Assembly (NCBI GenBank): GCA_014238905.1
Contig: JABAAE010000011.1
Location: 229,376 to 274,781 of the forward strand
Length of the DNA: 45,406 nucleotides
Source of the DNA: Planctomycetota bacterium
GTDB lineage: Bacteria; Planctomycetota; Planctomycetia; Pirellulales; Pirellulaceae
Direction of reading: 5' to 3'
Below, piece by piece: positions 1-8,142 of the stretch. Every line of letters starts with the position of its first letter. Position 1 is the first letter of the stretch. A program made the translations under genes and the position numbers. The notes below the pieces were generated by a model, which was given only the letters and a program-made list of their open reading frames with translations, was not told the DNA's origin and ran no database searches.

Positions 1-68
1 AAACCAAGGTGCACTGCTCAAACCAAGGTGCACTGCTCAAACCAAGGTGCACTGCTCAAACCAAGGTG
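1..68. repeat. 19-bp tandem repeat, 3.6 copies, cut by window edge
   Basis: Three perfect head-to-tail copies of a 19-bp unit (AAACCAAGGTGCACTGCTC) at 1-19, 20-38 and 39-57, then the first 11 bases of a fourth. The array may continue to the left of the window. It lies 59 bp beyond the stop codon of the minus-strand lipoprotein at 128-484, so it would be in that gene's 3' untranslated region. There are no spacers, so it is not a CRISPR array. Confidence 0.95.
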
Positions 69-127
69 TGCTTGGCGGCGATCAGGAGGCAACCAAAAGG
101 CAGGATGTCACCGAAAAAGACCAGCGG

Positions 128-484
128 CTACTTTTTGACTCGAACAATCACCATGAAAGCGGGCGAGGCACCGGGTGACGGATCGTTCCGCAAATAGTCG
201 CCAATTGTTTCTGTCGGTGCGGGTGTTTTTCCCTCTACCATCAGTTTGAATTGGTCGGCAGCAAGCCCCATTTCCTGAATGGTGGTTTCTGCCACTGCTG
301 AAAAAGTGGTTTGTTTGGTTGCGGTCATGGTGAACCGTTTGTTCTCTTTGTTGTTGGAAACCATGACTTCAAACGAGCCGGTCCCTGAGCCCGAATTGTT
401 TGTTGACGGATCTCCGCTTTGATTGGAGTTACAGCCGTATGCCGTTAGGGCCAGCAAGAATAGCAGGACGAGGTGGCTTTTCAT
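128..484 (-). CDS. Exported lipoprotein with ubiquitin-like (beta-grasp) domain
   Basis: A 118-residue protein. The ATG at 484 is chosen because it starts directly with a lipoprotein signal (hydrophobic residues 4-15, lipidated Cys18 in A-Y-G-C); a longer in-frame ORF adds 20 residues that would spoil the signal. Residues 19-36 are a Ser/Asn/Gly linker. Residues 37-118 follow the ubiquitin pattern: an N-terminal beta hairpin (F-E-V-M-V then F-T-M-T-A), a helix with T-T-F-x-x-V and I-Q-E-M-G-L, then A-D-Q-F-K-L-M-V-E-G-K, matching ubiquitin's P-D-Q-Q-R-L-I-F-A-G-K, then T-I-G-D-Y-L (ubiquitin T-L-S-D-Y-N) and a last strand F-M-V-I-V-R-V (ubiquitin L-H-L-V-L-R-L). It ends in Lys-Lys with no Gly-Gly tail, so conjugation is unlikely. 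Expected location is the periplasmic side of a membrane. The gene is likely real; the fold is inferred by eye. Confidence 0.8.
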   Translation of the reverse strand: MKSHLVLLFLLALTAYGCNSNQSGDPSTNNSGSGTGSFEVMVSNNKENKRFTMTATKQTTFSAVAETTIQEMGLAADQFKLMVEGKTPAPTETIGDYLRNDPSPGASPAFMVIVRVKK

Positions 485-765
485 GGTAATAGGAAATTCT
501 AGATTGGAGTGGGTGGGTGAGTCGTTCCACAATGGAAAGATCAACGACGATTCTAACAGTTCGGTCGATTGGGAAACCAGAGGAGCAACACCAGAAAAAA
601 AATATTGTGGCGCATTCTGGATTCCATTGACTTTGTCTTAAAACTGAAATGAGCGGCAGGATGTTGATGAAGACAGGATCTTCTAAACAGTTCCAGCGTG
701 AGTGGTTCAATTGATCTTGCCAAGTAGACCGGGGGGGCGAGCGGGGGGACTGGTTGATTCGTGTT

Positions 766-2340
766 TTAAGATTTTTCGGCTCCGGGTCGCCCCTGAGTAA
801 TGACAAACGAGGCCGGTGTCAAAATTGGGGAGCCCGGTTTGTCAACAAATGGTGTCGCTCGAAAATCGGTCGTCCACATTTTCGGTGTTAATTCACAGGA
901 GACATAACCCCGGTTGGAATTGTACCAACGAACAAAATCATTTTGAGCGGCGGCCCGTTCATATTCGGGTATTTGGTTTCCGCCATTCCCACCGGAAGTC
1001 ATTGCCGTACCGACCAATTCAGTTCCCACGGTGGGAGATTTTGGGTCTTGGAAATCAAGTTGGAGGTCGTTGACCCAGTTGAGATGAATGTCACCTGTGA
1101 GGACAACAGGATTGGGGATAGAGCGTTCATGAAAGAATTTTAACAGACGCCGTCGGCTGATCTCATACCCGGGCCACTGGTCCATACTGTACCGGCGTTG
1201 GTCACCCTCGCCCCGATTCAAAGGTGCCATCATGACCTGTTGTGCTAACACATTCCAGGTGGATGTGGACTTCAACAGGTTCGCCATGAGCCAGTGTTCC
1301 TGTTTTTCTCCCAGCATGGTCGCTGTTGTGTCAAAAACCTTACCAGTCATCGGTTTCTGATGGTCGCCATTGGGTTGATCTGTCCGGTATTGTCTGGTGT
1401 CGAGGACATGGAAGTTGGCCAGGCGTCCAAATTGACATCTGCGGTAGAGGGTCATGTGCGGGCCTTGTGGAAAAGACCGTCGACGCAGTGGCATGAATTC
1501 ATAGTAAGCCTGATAGGCATTCATGCGGCGAGCGAGAAACTCTTCAGGTGAAACGCCATCCTGTTCGGAAACCAGATCGGCGTAATTGTTGTCGAATTCG
1601 TGATCATCCCACGTCACCAACCAGGGAAACAAGCGATGGGTTTCCTGGAGGGTCTGATCAAGTCGGTACTGTGCATACCGCGTGCGGTAATCATTCAAAC
1701 CGACTATCTCGCCACCGATGTGTTTGCGAGGGCGTTTGTCTTGGCCCGCATATTCGTAGATGTAATCACCAAGGTGGATGACCAAATCCAAGTCTTCTTT
1801 TTGCATGTGTGGGTAGCCATTAAAGAAACCGGATTCGTAATGCTGACAGGAGGTAAAGGCGAATCGCATTCGGTCTGGCATGGCGTTTTTGGCGGGGGCG
1901 GTTCGGGTTCGGCCGACCGGGCTGGTTTCGCTGCCCGCGTGAAAGCGATAAAAGTACCAGTGGTGGGGCTTCAATCCAGCGACTTCGACATGTACCGAAT
2001 GGCCCAATTGAGGCAGTGCCAAAGCTGTTCCGGATTGCACGACGTTTCCAAAGGATTCGTCGGTGGCGACCTCCCAGCGGGTTTTGATGATTTCTTGCGG
2101 CATCGTTTCTGGCACGGTCGGTTCGGTAGCGAGTCGCGTCCAGAGCACGATGCCATCAGGTTCGGGGTCCCCTGATGCGACTCCCAATCGAAACGGGTTA
2201 CCACCAAACCGGGGTTGGATCGTTACTGGATCACCTGCTCGCAGTCCGAGATGGGGGATCGCCGAAACCGCGGCGGTGTATTTGAGGAACTCGCGGCGAG
2301 GCAGGCCATAACGACGATTCGATTTCTGACAACGTTGCAT
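766..2340 (-). CDS. phoD: PhoD-family alkaline phosphatase/phosphodiesterase, Tat-exported
   Basis: A 524-residue protein starting at an ATG. It carries a twin-arginine signal (R-R-E-F-L-K at residues 15-20, then a short hydrophobic stretch), so it is exported folded. An N-terminal beta-sandwich domain (F-R-L-G-V-A-S-G-D-P near residue 50) precedes the metallophosphoesterase domain. Metal-binding blocks are visible: F-T-S-C-Q-H, H-L-G-D-Y-I-Y-E, W-D-D-H-E-F-D-N-N-Y and L-T-G-D-I-H. The PhoD family hydrolyses phosphate mono- and diesters outside the cytoplasm with a Ca/Fe centre and helps phosphate scavenging. Length and motif order match full-length members. The gene stands alone between a lipoprotein gene and a 350-bp intergenic stretch; I saw no clear Pho box. 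Confidence 0.93.
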   Translation of the reverse strand: MQRCQKSNRRYGLPRREFLKYTAAVSAIPHLGLRAGDPVTIQPRFGGNPFRLGVASGDPEPDGIVLWTRLATEPTVPETMPQEIIKTRWEVATDESFGNVVQSGTALALPQLGHSVHVEVAGLKPHHWYFYRFHAGSETSPVGRTRTAPAKNAMPDRMRFAFTSCQHYESGFFNGYPHMQKEDLDLVIHLGDYIYEYAGQDKRPRKHIGGEIVGLNDYRTRYAQYRLDQTLQETHRLFPWLVTWDDHEFDNNYADLVSEQDGVSPEEFLARRMNAYQAYYEFMPLRRRSFPQGPHMTLYRRCQFGRLANFHVLDTRQYRTDQPNGDHQKPMTGKVFDTTATMLGEKQEHWLMANLLKSTSTWNVLAQQVMMAPLNRGEGDQRRYSMDQWPGYEISRRRLLKFFHERSIPNPVVLTGDIHLNWVNDLQLDFQDPKSPTVGTELVGTAMTSGGNGGNQIPEYERAAAQNDFVRWYNSNRGYVSCELTPKMWTTDFRATPFVDKPGSPILTPASFVITQGRPGAEKS

Positions 2341-2691
2341 AGAGGGGCATCCGGTGGGATTTGGAAAAATCTATGAGGTGATCATTCTCCTTTCTAACCG
2401 ACTGAAGCGAAGAGGGGAAGTTTCTCCAGCGGAGGGAGATCTCCAGCGGACCCTTATTTGTTTGCATTCAGCGATAGCAGGTTGATCGAATCGCCGCCAC
2501 AACCCCGGTTAGACTGACGTGAGAATTTCCCTGTATTCAGGCGGGTCGCTCGGAAACCTTTCAGAATCGAGTCGACAGCAACGCACGCGCGATGGGTGGT
2601 CGATCAGCCAAGGCCCAATGTGTTACGCCAAAGCCCAATGTGTTACGCCAAAGCCCAATGTGTTACGCCAAAGGCGATAACGTTTTTTGCT
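2341..2691. other. Intergenic region with repeats, no gene
   Basis: This 351-bp stretch between phoD (start side) and the stop of the next minus-strand gene holds no convincing ORF. It contains a partial 17-bp duplication at 2423-2450 (T-CTCCAGCGGA twice, 1.6 copies) and the 20-bp tandem array listed separately. The phoD promoter should lie near 2341-2450, but I could not assign it. Confidence 0.6.
2613..2672. repeat. 20-bp tandem repeat, three perfect copies
   Basis: Unit GCCCAATGTGTTACGCCAAA at 2613-2632, 2633-2652 and 2653-2672. It begins 19 bp downstream of the stop codon of the minus-strand gene at 2692-3495. The unit differs in sequence from the other tandem repeats in the window. Small ORFs that cross it exist only because of the repetition. 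Confidence 0.95.
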
Positions 2692-3495
2692 TTATGCCCC
2701 ATTCTGGGAACCGACATTTTCCTGCGGCGGGTTTTGTGGTGTCTTTTTGGATTCGTCCGTTTGGCTTTCTTGGGGCTTTTGCTCTTCGTTGGTTGGGGCA
2801 GGCGGTTCCTTTGAGTCTTGCTGCGGCCCGTTTCCAGGGATTTCGTTGGCACCGCCATTTTGATTCTCCAAACCTTTTTCTCCGGTCAGCCATTCCAGAA
2901 TAGCCGGTTCATCGTAGGCGCTTTCTTCCATTTGGATAATCATTAATACCGCTTCACCGTTGCTGCCGGGAAACACTGCCTCGACGACCCGTGTTTCCTT
3001 TTTATTCTCTTTGTTTTTTCCTTTGATGAAACTAAATTCGATTGGTCCAATTTCCAGGACATCGAGTGTTTTCTGCTCTCCCGACTCGATGAACAATTCA
3101 GATAGATGATCGCCTCGAGCGTTGTTTTTGAGCTCCTCTTTCAAGTTGGCAGATTCTGGTAATTTCATTTTTAAAAAGACGAGACTTCCAGTGCCTTGGG
3201 GGGCTTCGAAAATTGCCATTTTCAAATTGAAGAAAGAGAAAAACTGGATTTGCAGAGTGCTTCTGGGGGCGAAAAGTTCTTCCGGGACCGGCCTTTTCAG
3301 CACTTCGGTGGCGAGCTCCTGAGCTCCTTGAGGATCGTTTTCATTAAAAGATTGCTGGGAAAGCCAATAGCCAATACCACCGCAACAACTACAGCAAATC
3401 AATACGCCAACAATGACAATGATGAAAATAACTTTAAAAGCTGTCGACCAGCCTTTTTTCTTTGGTGGATTGATCCAATCTTCTTGGGGCGTCAT
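2692..3495 (-). CDS. Single-pass membrane protein with Pro/Gln-rich tail, unknown function
   Basis: A 267-residue protein if started at the ATG at 3495. An in-frame TTG at 3543 would add 16 residues with no better ribosome site. A short charged N-terminus (N-P-P-K-K-K-G) precedes one strong transmembrane helix at about residues 20-45, which ends in a Cys/Gly-rich stretch (C-C-S-C-C-G-G). The large C-terminal part should lie outside the cytoplasm: a mixed alpha/beta region to about residue 215, then a low-complexity tail rich in Gln, Pro, Glu and Asn (about 220-267). I do not recognise the family. A gene with no operon partner; the array at 2613-2672 follows its stop closely. Confidence 0.75.
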   Translation of the reverse strand: MTPQEDWINPPKKKGWSTAFKVIFIIVIVGVLICCSCCGGIGYWLSQQSFNENDPQGAQELATEVLKRPVPEELFAPRSTLQIQFFSFFNLKMAIFEAPQGTGSLVFLKMKLPESANLKEELKNNARGDHLSELFIESGEQKTLDVLEIGPIEFSFIKGKNKENKKETRVVEAVFPGSNGEAVLMIIQMEESAYDEPAILEWLTGEKGLENQNGGANEIPGNGPQQDSKEPPAPTNEEQKPQESQTDESKKTPQNPPQENVGSQNGA

Positions 3496-4045
3496 CTTGT
3501 TACTCGTAGTTAATTGATCGACAAATGAATCGGTGCTCAGCAACCATGACGGTGCTTGTCTTGATGCAATCAGGCCGCCAATGAAGAGAAGCTGATCTCT
3601 ATTTTGAGTCTTTTCGGTGTTTGGCGTCGATTCGCTAACTTCTCACTTATGGTGACTAAATTCAATGGGAGACCAGTCAATTCTTGCCCATTGGTGAGCA
3701 ATGGAAATGGGACGGCAGAGGATTGTGGGTTGTTTGATCCGTTGATCAGTCAGACAGGCGCTGTTGTTCGGGACGCCGCGTGCTTTTTATCTCGCCAGAA
3801 TTCTCCTTCTTAAAAACAGGTGGACGCTGTTTTTTCAGTCTGCCTATCCCGCCAACTCAGCCTACAGACAGTTTTTGGTGGACTTTTTGGGTGGTGTTGT
3901 TCGCCGACTCAACTCTGAAAGGTTGGGCCGTTATTATTTCCGCAGCGAGTGGGGCGACATCGATCTTATGATCTGTGGTAAAAATAAAGGCTACTGGCGA
4001 TTTTTTCTTTCCGCCTTGTTTACCCGTTTTATTGACTCTCAGGAA
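3496..4045. other. Divergent intergenic region, no supported gene
   Basis: This 550-bp stretch lies between two divergently read genes and should hold both promoters. Open frames at 3604-3813, 3780-3971 and the upstream extension of the FKBP frame (3764-4045) have no ribosome site or recognisable family, and composition gives no support. A Trp-rich hydrophobic run near 3876-3971 faintly resembles a membrane segment but is too short to call. Confidence 0.5.
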
Positions 4046-4489
4046 ATGCTCACCGTGAAGCCGTCTTTGCTGGTTACACTTTTTGGTGTTGTGCCTCTTT
4101 TAATGATTAACGGCTGTCAGTCTGGTAGCAACGAACCCTTTGTTGAATTGGATTCCGGACTGCGTTATCGAGTCCTGCGGCAATCTGCAAACGAAAAACC
4201 GAACCCGACTCAATCTGTCGAGGTGCATTATCGAGGTTGGTTAGACAGTGGCCGAATTTTTGATAATTCCTATAGCAGGAATAAGCCGTTCTTGATCGCC
4301 CCTCCTTGGCGGGTCATTGAAGGTTGGAAGGAAGGTCTGCAATTAATCGGTGCAGGGGGAAAGATCGAATTGCAGATTCCCCCAGAGCTAGGATATGGTG
4401 TTCGCGGTCAGGGTTCGATACCGCCCAACGCGACGCTTTTTTTTGAAATCGAAATTCTAAAGGTCTTTTCAGAGCCAACGAGCGAATAA
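4046..4489 (+). CDS. FKBP-type peptidyl-prolyl cis-trans isomerase, lipoprotein
   Basis: A 147-residue protein. The open frame extends upstream to 3764, but the ATG at 4046 gives a proper lipoprotein signal with Cys24 (I-N-G-C), so I start there. After a short linker, residues 32-142 form one FKBP domain with the usual blocks: V-E-V-H-Y-R-G-W-L, G-R-I-F-D-N-S, V-I-E-G-W-K-E-G-L, E-L-G-Y-G and I-P-P-N-A-T-L-F-F-E-I-E. These enzymes catalyse X-Pro isomerisation and help fold exported proteins; lipidation would anchor this one at a periplasmic membrane face. The first block has R where many members have T in Y-T-G. Apparently a single-gene unit. Confidence 0.92.
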   Translation: MLTVKPSLLVTLFGVVPLLMINGCQSGSNEPFVELDSGLRYRVLRQSANEKPNPTQSVEVHYRGWLDSGRIFDNSYSRNKPFLIAPPWRVIEGWKEGLQLIGAGGKIELQIPPELGYGVRGQGSIPPNATLFFEIEILKVFSEPTSE

Positions 4490-4520
4490 CGAAGCGGCGA
4501 CGTCCCTCCACGTCAGTGAT

Positions 4521-4540
4521 TTCTATCGGTTTCTATCGGT
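4521..4540. repeat. 10-bp direct duplication
   Basis: TTCTATCGGT occurs twice head to tail, 31 bp after the stop of the FKBP gene. Only two copies, so it could be chance, but it fits the pattern of duplications after stop codons seen elsewhere in the window. Confidence 0.7.
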
Positions 4541-4749
4541 CGTCTGGATTACGATGGTTTGCATCCGATCGTCAGCCAGTTCACTAGATGTGCCAATTCG
4601 CACAGAGGCTTTTGTGCATTGTGTGCAAACCGCCCAGATCTTGTTTGTTTGCGGCAGATTTAGCGTCACTTCCTGTTTGGCACGGGGCTTGCATAGCTAG
4701 AGGTCATTGCTGACCGAGTGTTGTAGCCCTTCAAGCAGGAGTTCAAATA

Positions 4750-4962
4750 ATGATGAAAAACAAGATTTTGATGGGGCTGCTGGTCATTGCCGGGTTAGTG
4801 TCGTTTGTAGGCTGTGGAGATCACAATCATCGGCAGAGTAGTTTGCTAGGTCAGCAATTGCTGGCGAAGCAAAAATCTGGTCACGGTTCGTCCAGGAGGT
4901 TCAACTCGCCCAAGGGATTCAACGAATGGAAAAGCAAGTTTGATCAAGGCTGGAATTCATAA
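4750..4962 (+). CDS. Small lipoprotein, unknown function
   Basis: A 70-residue protein with a clear ribosome site (AGGAG at 4737-4741, 8 bp before the ATG; a second ATG follows directly). Signal peptide M-M-K-N-K-I-L then a hydrophobic core and lipobox F-V-G-C with lipidated Cys22. The mature part is about 48 residues, His/Gln-rich at first (D-H-N-H-R-Q), then basic, with an aromatic C-terminal segment (F-N-E-W-K-S-K-F-D). No family recognised. The good ribosome site and lipobox make it a real gene despite its size. An 18-bp tandem repeat follows 64 bp after the stop. Confidence 0.85.
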   Translation: MMKNKILMGLLVIAGLVSFVGCGDHNHRQSSLLGQQLLAKQKSGHGSSRRFNSPKGFNEWKSKFDQGWNS

Positions 4963-5417
4963 ACTTTTGCTGCATCGAGCTGGTGATCTTGAAGAGCTTA
5001 CCCTGTTGATTAGGCCGTGGCCAGATTTCTGGTAAGGCCATGACTTCTGGTAAGGCCATGACTTCTGGTAAGGCCGGGGCACTTTGGAGCGTCATACACC
5101 TTGCCGGCAAAACGGCTGCGGTCTGTTTGCTCCTTCTAGGCTAAACCGGTGAATCGCAGCCTAATAGGCGGTTGACCCTCGCATCGCCCAGTCGCGACAA
5201 CTCGTCGGTGGCAACGGCGATCGTCAAACGACGGTTTTCTCTTAAAACATCGACCGAAAACCGTGCGATCAAGGCTTGCCAATTCCCGGGCGACATCGTA
5301 TCGCTGCGCGAGGACAAGGGGCTTTCTTTTTAAAGATCCTGTTTTCCTTTTCTGATTTTTTTGATTTGAATCCAAGTTTCGGTTTTAGGCGAAAGGAGTC
5401 GTTAGAGGAGAAAAGGA
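4963..5417. other. Intergenic region with tandem repeat and long hairpin
   Basis: Contains the 18-bp array (listed separately) and an inverted repeat at 5231-5264: arms ACGGTTTTC and GAAAACCGT around a 16-base loop, flanked further out by GATCG and CGATC, which extend the pairing after a bulge. A T-rich/A-rich stretch follows (5320-5350). The minus-strand open frame at 5136-5375 reads through the hairpin, is very basic and has no supporting signal, so I do not call it. The hairpin could act as a terminator or as a leader structure for the small gene at 5418. Confidence 0.55.
5027..5075. repeat. 18-bp tandem repeat, 2.7 copies
   Basis: Unit TTCTGGTAAGGCCATGAC at 5027-5044 and 5045-5062, with 13 further bases to 5075. 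It starts 64 bp downstream of the stop of the small lipoprotein gene that ends at 4962. Confidence 0.93.
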
Positions 5418-5639
5418 ATGAATGAAACACTTAAACTACTTGTCAAAAAGCACGGCTTTCGAGTTGGCTCGGCCATTTTTAGGTCGATGGAGTCAGATAA
5501 CATTACGCTGCTTGATCTTTACGTGGAAAAGAATGGCAGTTTGCCTGGTGAGGTTCGGCCCTCCAAAGCGGAAGTCGGTCCGCCGAAGTTCGCCCGTTTC
5601 GGTCAGCGAAGACGCACTCCTTCCGGTCTTAACCGATAA
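5418..5639 (+). CDS. Small hypothetical protein with good ribosome site
   Basis: A 73-residue frame. Support comes from the leader: G-rich AGAGGAG at 5404-5410 stands 7 bp before the ATG, among the best ribosome sites in the window. Residues 1-45 look protein-like (L-K-L-L-V-K-K-H-G-F-R-V-G, then N-I-T-L-L-D-L-Y-V-E-K-N-G). Residues 46-73 are basic and Pro-rich and less convincing, so the gene could be a truncated remnant. No signal peptide or membrane segment; cytosolic if made. No family recognised. A second overlapping frame from 5422 is longer but lacks the spacing to the ribosome site. Confidence 0.45.
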   Translation: MNETLKLLVKKHGFRVGSAIFRSMESDNITLLDLYVEKNGSLPGEVRPSKAEVGPPKFARFGQRRRTPSGLNR

Positions 5640-5908
5640 CCTTTGGCAATCGGACCAGCCGGTCGGCTTGCTGTTTTCTTTGAGCACTTCAAGGGCAAAT
5701 CTGCTAGGGATGCTTCACAATCTAGCAACTCGGAATGCGGGCCGCAGAACGACTCGACGGGCAATCTTCCGGTCGGGAAAGTCTGCGGTTTCGTCGGTCT
5801 GAAGGGAATCCTCTGGAGGAATTTCAATGGCGACATGATTTGGGTCGCGAGTGATTTTAGCGGCAGCTTGACAGTCCCTTTCACCTCGGCCAATTTTGCG
5901 GCGGAAGA

Positions 5909-6316
5909 CTAGCTGCTACCCGACCAGAGGTCCGGCGGAGCCAATTCGACCGAATTACCAGCCGGATCTTTGACGTAGATGGATGTACCCCCGGTTCCTT
6001 CGTTCCAAATCACTTCGGACACGATTTGAATGTCGGCTTCGCTTAAGCGTTGACGCCATGAGGCTAGTTCTGATGCCTCGGCAACAAAAGCAATATGGCC
6101 GGGTCCAGAAGATCCATGAGGGGGGACTGCTCGACCGGTGACCGAGCTCTTTTGGGGATTGAAAATGAGTAAATACGTGCTTCCCACCGAAAGGACGAGC
6201 ATGATTTCGTTTTGGCTCACCAGTTCTAAACCGAATCCCTCCGTATAGAATTTGGCTGCGGCCTCCAGATCCGTCGCGTAAAGCACCGCTTCGTGGATTT
6301 GTTTTGCATGAACCAT
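5909..6316 (-). CDS. VOC-family (glyoxalase/bleomycin-resistance fold) protein
   Basis: A 135-residue, single-domain cytosolic protein made of two beta-alpha-beta-beta-beta units. The first opens with I-H-E-A-V-L-Y-A-T-D-L-E-A-A-A-K-F-Y; the second with G-P-G-H-I-A-F and ends with D-P-A-G-N-S-V-E-L. Candidate metal ligands are His8, His74 and Glu124, the positions used in glyoxalase I, fosfomycin-resistance proteins and related dioxygenases. The domain keeps all three, so it is probably a metalloenzyme, but the substrate cannot be told from sequence. Its start is ATG with a weak AGGT upstream. It is separated by about 130 bp from the esterase gene behind it, which reads the same way. Confidence 0.88.
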   Translation of the reverse strand: MVHAKQIHEAVLYATDLEAAAKFYTEGFGLELVSQNEIMLVLSVGSTYLLIFNPQKSSVTGRAVPPHGSSGPGHIAFVAEASELASWRQRLSEADIQIVSEVIWNEGTGGTSIYVKDPAGNSVELAPPDLWSGSS

Positions 6317-6444
6317 GGACCTTTTTACCTGTTTCAGATTAAAGAAGAAATGATTGGTATTTTGCCTGAATTCATGGCAACAAAGCGGATGATGAACGGC
6401 AGTGATTTACCTTGGCTGTTAATCCTGATCATCTGGGATAGCCC

Positions 6445-8133
6445 TTAACGATTCGTTGGACCGTAGACTCTTTCCCACGCTTGATCGATGGCATTGCTGG
6501 GAATCGGATTCAAATTATGCCGTATCTGAATCTGGTGATTGAGCTCTAAATAGCTTTTTTTCTGAGTGTCGTATTCTGGCCACTTGGGTAAACCGTTGCC
6601 GTTTGGGTTACCGGTTTTGGAGAATTGTACCCAGTAATTAACGATCTGACCGGCAAGCTTTTGATCCAGAGGGCGTTTGCCTGCATCTTTTAGGGTGTTG
6701 AATACATAACGCAATTCAATGGCATGCGGAGATCCCAAAGACGGCGATTGATGATTTGCTCGCGTAAAGAGGTATTGAAAACCGGGGGATTTGATTCGGT
6801 CCATCCCCTTTAACATGCTGCGGGTGGGTTGCAGAAACCAAGAGTCGGTGATGAATCGGCAGCCTGCGGCTTTTAGTTCTCGCGGCGAATCTCCCGGATA
6901 GGCAGCGGCGACGAGGGCAGTTGCCTCGCCATAAAAGAGTGATAGTTTGGCAATCCACTTTTCCCGGGTTGGAATGTTGACCCAACCTGCAAAGTACATT
7001 CCTTCATCGCGGTTGGTTCCCATCAGGATGGGGACATCGGTTTGTTGACCTTTGGCAAATAAATTGCTGGGATGGTCGGCCAGGACTCTATGCCCGGTGG
7101 TCACTCTGGTCGAATAGTAGCCTATTGTTTTAAGTAGTTCCGGCGGTTCTAAACTGCGTAGGTAATCCAGCAGTGGTTTGCCGCGAAGTGGACTAAGTGT
7201 GGCTGCCCATTGTTGCCCTAGTTTTTCAGCCGAAAGGGTTGTAGCAAGGCTTTTATTCAAGGGAACGAAGTTGGGTTCGGCAAGGTTGTTGACAAAACCA
7301 AACATCCAGGGGCTTTGAATAATTGCTCGGTGGAAAAGACTTTTGGCCATTGGGCTGCAGCAAAGAACGCTCACGCTGGTACCACCCGCTGATTCACCAA
7401 AAATCGTGACGTTGTCTGGATCGCCCCCAAAAAATCGAATGTTATTTCGGATCCACTTTAGTGATTCAATTTGGTCGAGGATTCCATAGTTTCCCGAATC
7501 ACCAAATGGGGATTCGGCGGACAAAGCGGGATGCGCGAGAAAACCGAGGGCACCCAGCCGATAATTGATGGTGACCAGGACCACGTCTTTTTTGGCAAAA
7601 TTCGAGCCGTCGTATTGAGGTTGATGTCCAGAGCCTTTATTCAGTCCACCTCCATGAATCCAAACCATCACTGGCAGTTCGGCATCGGTTTGTCCGGTTT
7701 TTTTTGTCCAGATATTTAGTTTAAGACAGTCTTCATCCTGATGGTCGGTAATCGGTTTTTGTGGCGCAGCAGGGCCGAAGGTCGTGCAGTCGAGGGTGGT
7801 CTGCCAGGGCTGCGCAGCTTGCGGAGGCCGCCAGCGAAGTTCACCGACGGGTGGCTCTGCGTAGGGGATGCCCTGAAAGGTAGCCAGCCCGGTTTGGAGA
7901 TTAACGTATTTCCCGGAAATTCGCCCCAAAGCGGTCTCGGTGAAAATTTTCTCCGGAGTGGGACTACTCGGAACCGAAGCCGGTGATTGTGGCTCTTTCG
8001 CTAAAGCGGGTGAACTAACGATCAGGGTGAAAAGGATAAAAATTTGCGGACGAAAATAGGTTCTGAACAACTCTGCCAGGTGGAGGAGATCGTTTTGAAT
8101 CGGTGCTGCAGAGAAGTTCACTAAAAGGTCCAA
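6445..8133 (-). CDS. Type-B carboxylesterase, exported
   Basis: A 562-residue alpha/beta hydrolase. Family signatures are complete: F-Q-G-I-P-Y-A near residue 87, E-D-C-L-K-L-N (134-140), oxyanion W-I-H-G-G-G (158-163), nucleophile elbow G-E-S-A-G-G with Ser248, acidic G-T-N-R-D-E-G, and G-S-P-H with the catalytic His. It hydrolyses carboxylic esters; substrate unknown. The frame starts at a TTG only 9 bp after the aldehyde dehydrogenase stop, and no ATG occurs before the hydrophobic stretch at residues 30-45 (ending A-L-A), which looks like a signal peptide with an extended N-region; a GTG at residue 5 is an alternative start. Tight spacing suggests cotranscription and coupled translation with the dehydrogenase. 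Confidence 0.9.
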   Translation of the reverse strand: MDLLVNFSAAPIQNDLLHLAELFRTYFRPQIFILFTLIVSSPALAKEPQSPASVPSSPTPEKIFTETALGRISGKYVNLQTGLATFQGIPYAEPPVGELRWRPPQAAQPWQTTLDCTTFGPAAPQKPITDHQDEDCLKLNIWTKKTGQTDAELPVMVWIHGGGLNKGSGHQPQYDGSNFAKKDVVLVTINYRLGALGFLAHPALSAESPFGDSGNYGILDQIESLKWIRNNIRFFGGDPDNVTIFGESAGGTSVSVLCCSPMAKSLFHRAIIQSPWMFGFVNNLAEPNFVPLNKSLATTLSAEKLGQQWAATLSPLRGKPLLDYLRSLEPPELLKTIGYYSTRVTTGHRVLADHPSNLFAKGQQTDVPILMGTNRDEGMYFAGWVNIPTREKWIAKLSLFYGEATALVAAAYPGDSPRELKAAGCRFITDSWFLQPTRSMLKGMDRIKSPGFQYLFTRANHQSPSLGSPHAIELRYVFNTLKDAGKRPLDQKLAGQIVNYWVQFSKTGNPNGNGLPKWPEYDTQKKSYLELNHQIQIRHNLNPIPSNAIDQAWERVYGPTNR

Positions 8134-8142
8134 TGATTAGAA

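Noticed and set aside
1..68. Could the tandem arrays be CRISPR?
   Set aside because: All arrays are head-to-tail with no spacers, units are only 14-20 bp, and there are no cas genes.
1600..2175. 191-residue frame opposite phoD
   Set aside because: It is the mirror frame of a strongly supported PhoD protein; no ribosome site and no family pattern.
3780..3971. Trp-rich hydrophobic frame that faintly recalls an M56/BlaR-type membrane segment
   Set aside because: Too short, no ribosome site, no motif such as H-E-x-x-H; resemblance is not enough.
5136..5375. 79-residue basic minus-strand frame
   Set aside because: Reads through a hairpin, very Arg-rich as expected for non-coding GC-rich sequence, no ribosome site.
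5643..5912. 89-residue plus-strand frame before the VOC gene
   Set aside because: Ends inside the VOC stop region, no ribosome site, overlaps competing frames on both strands.
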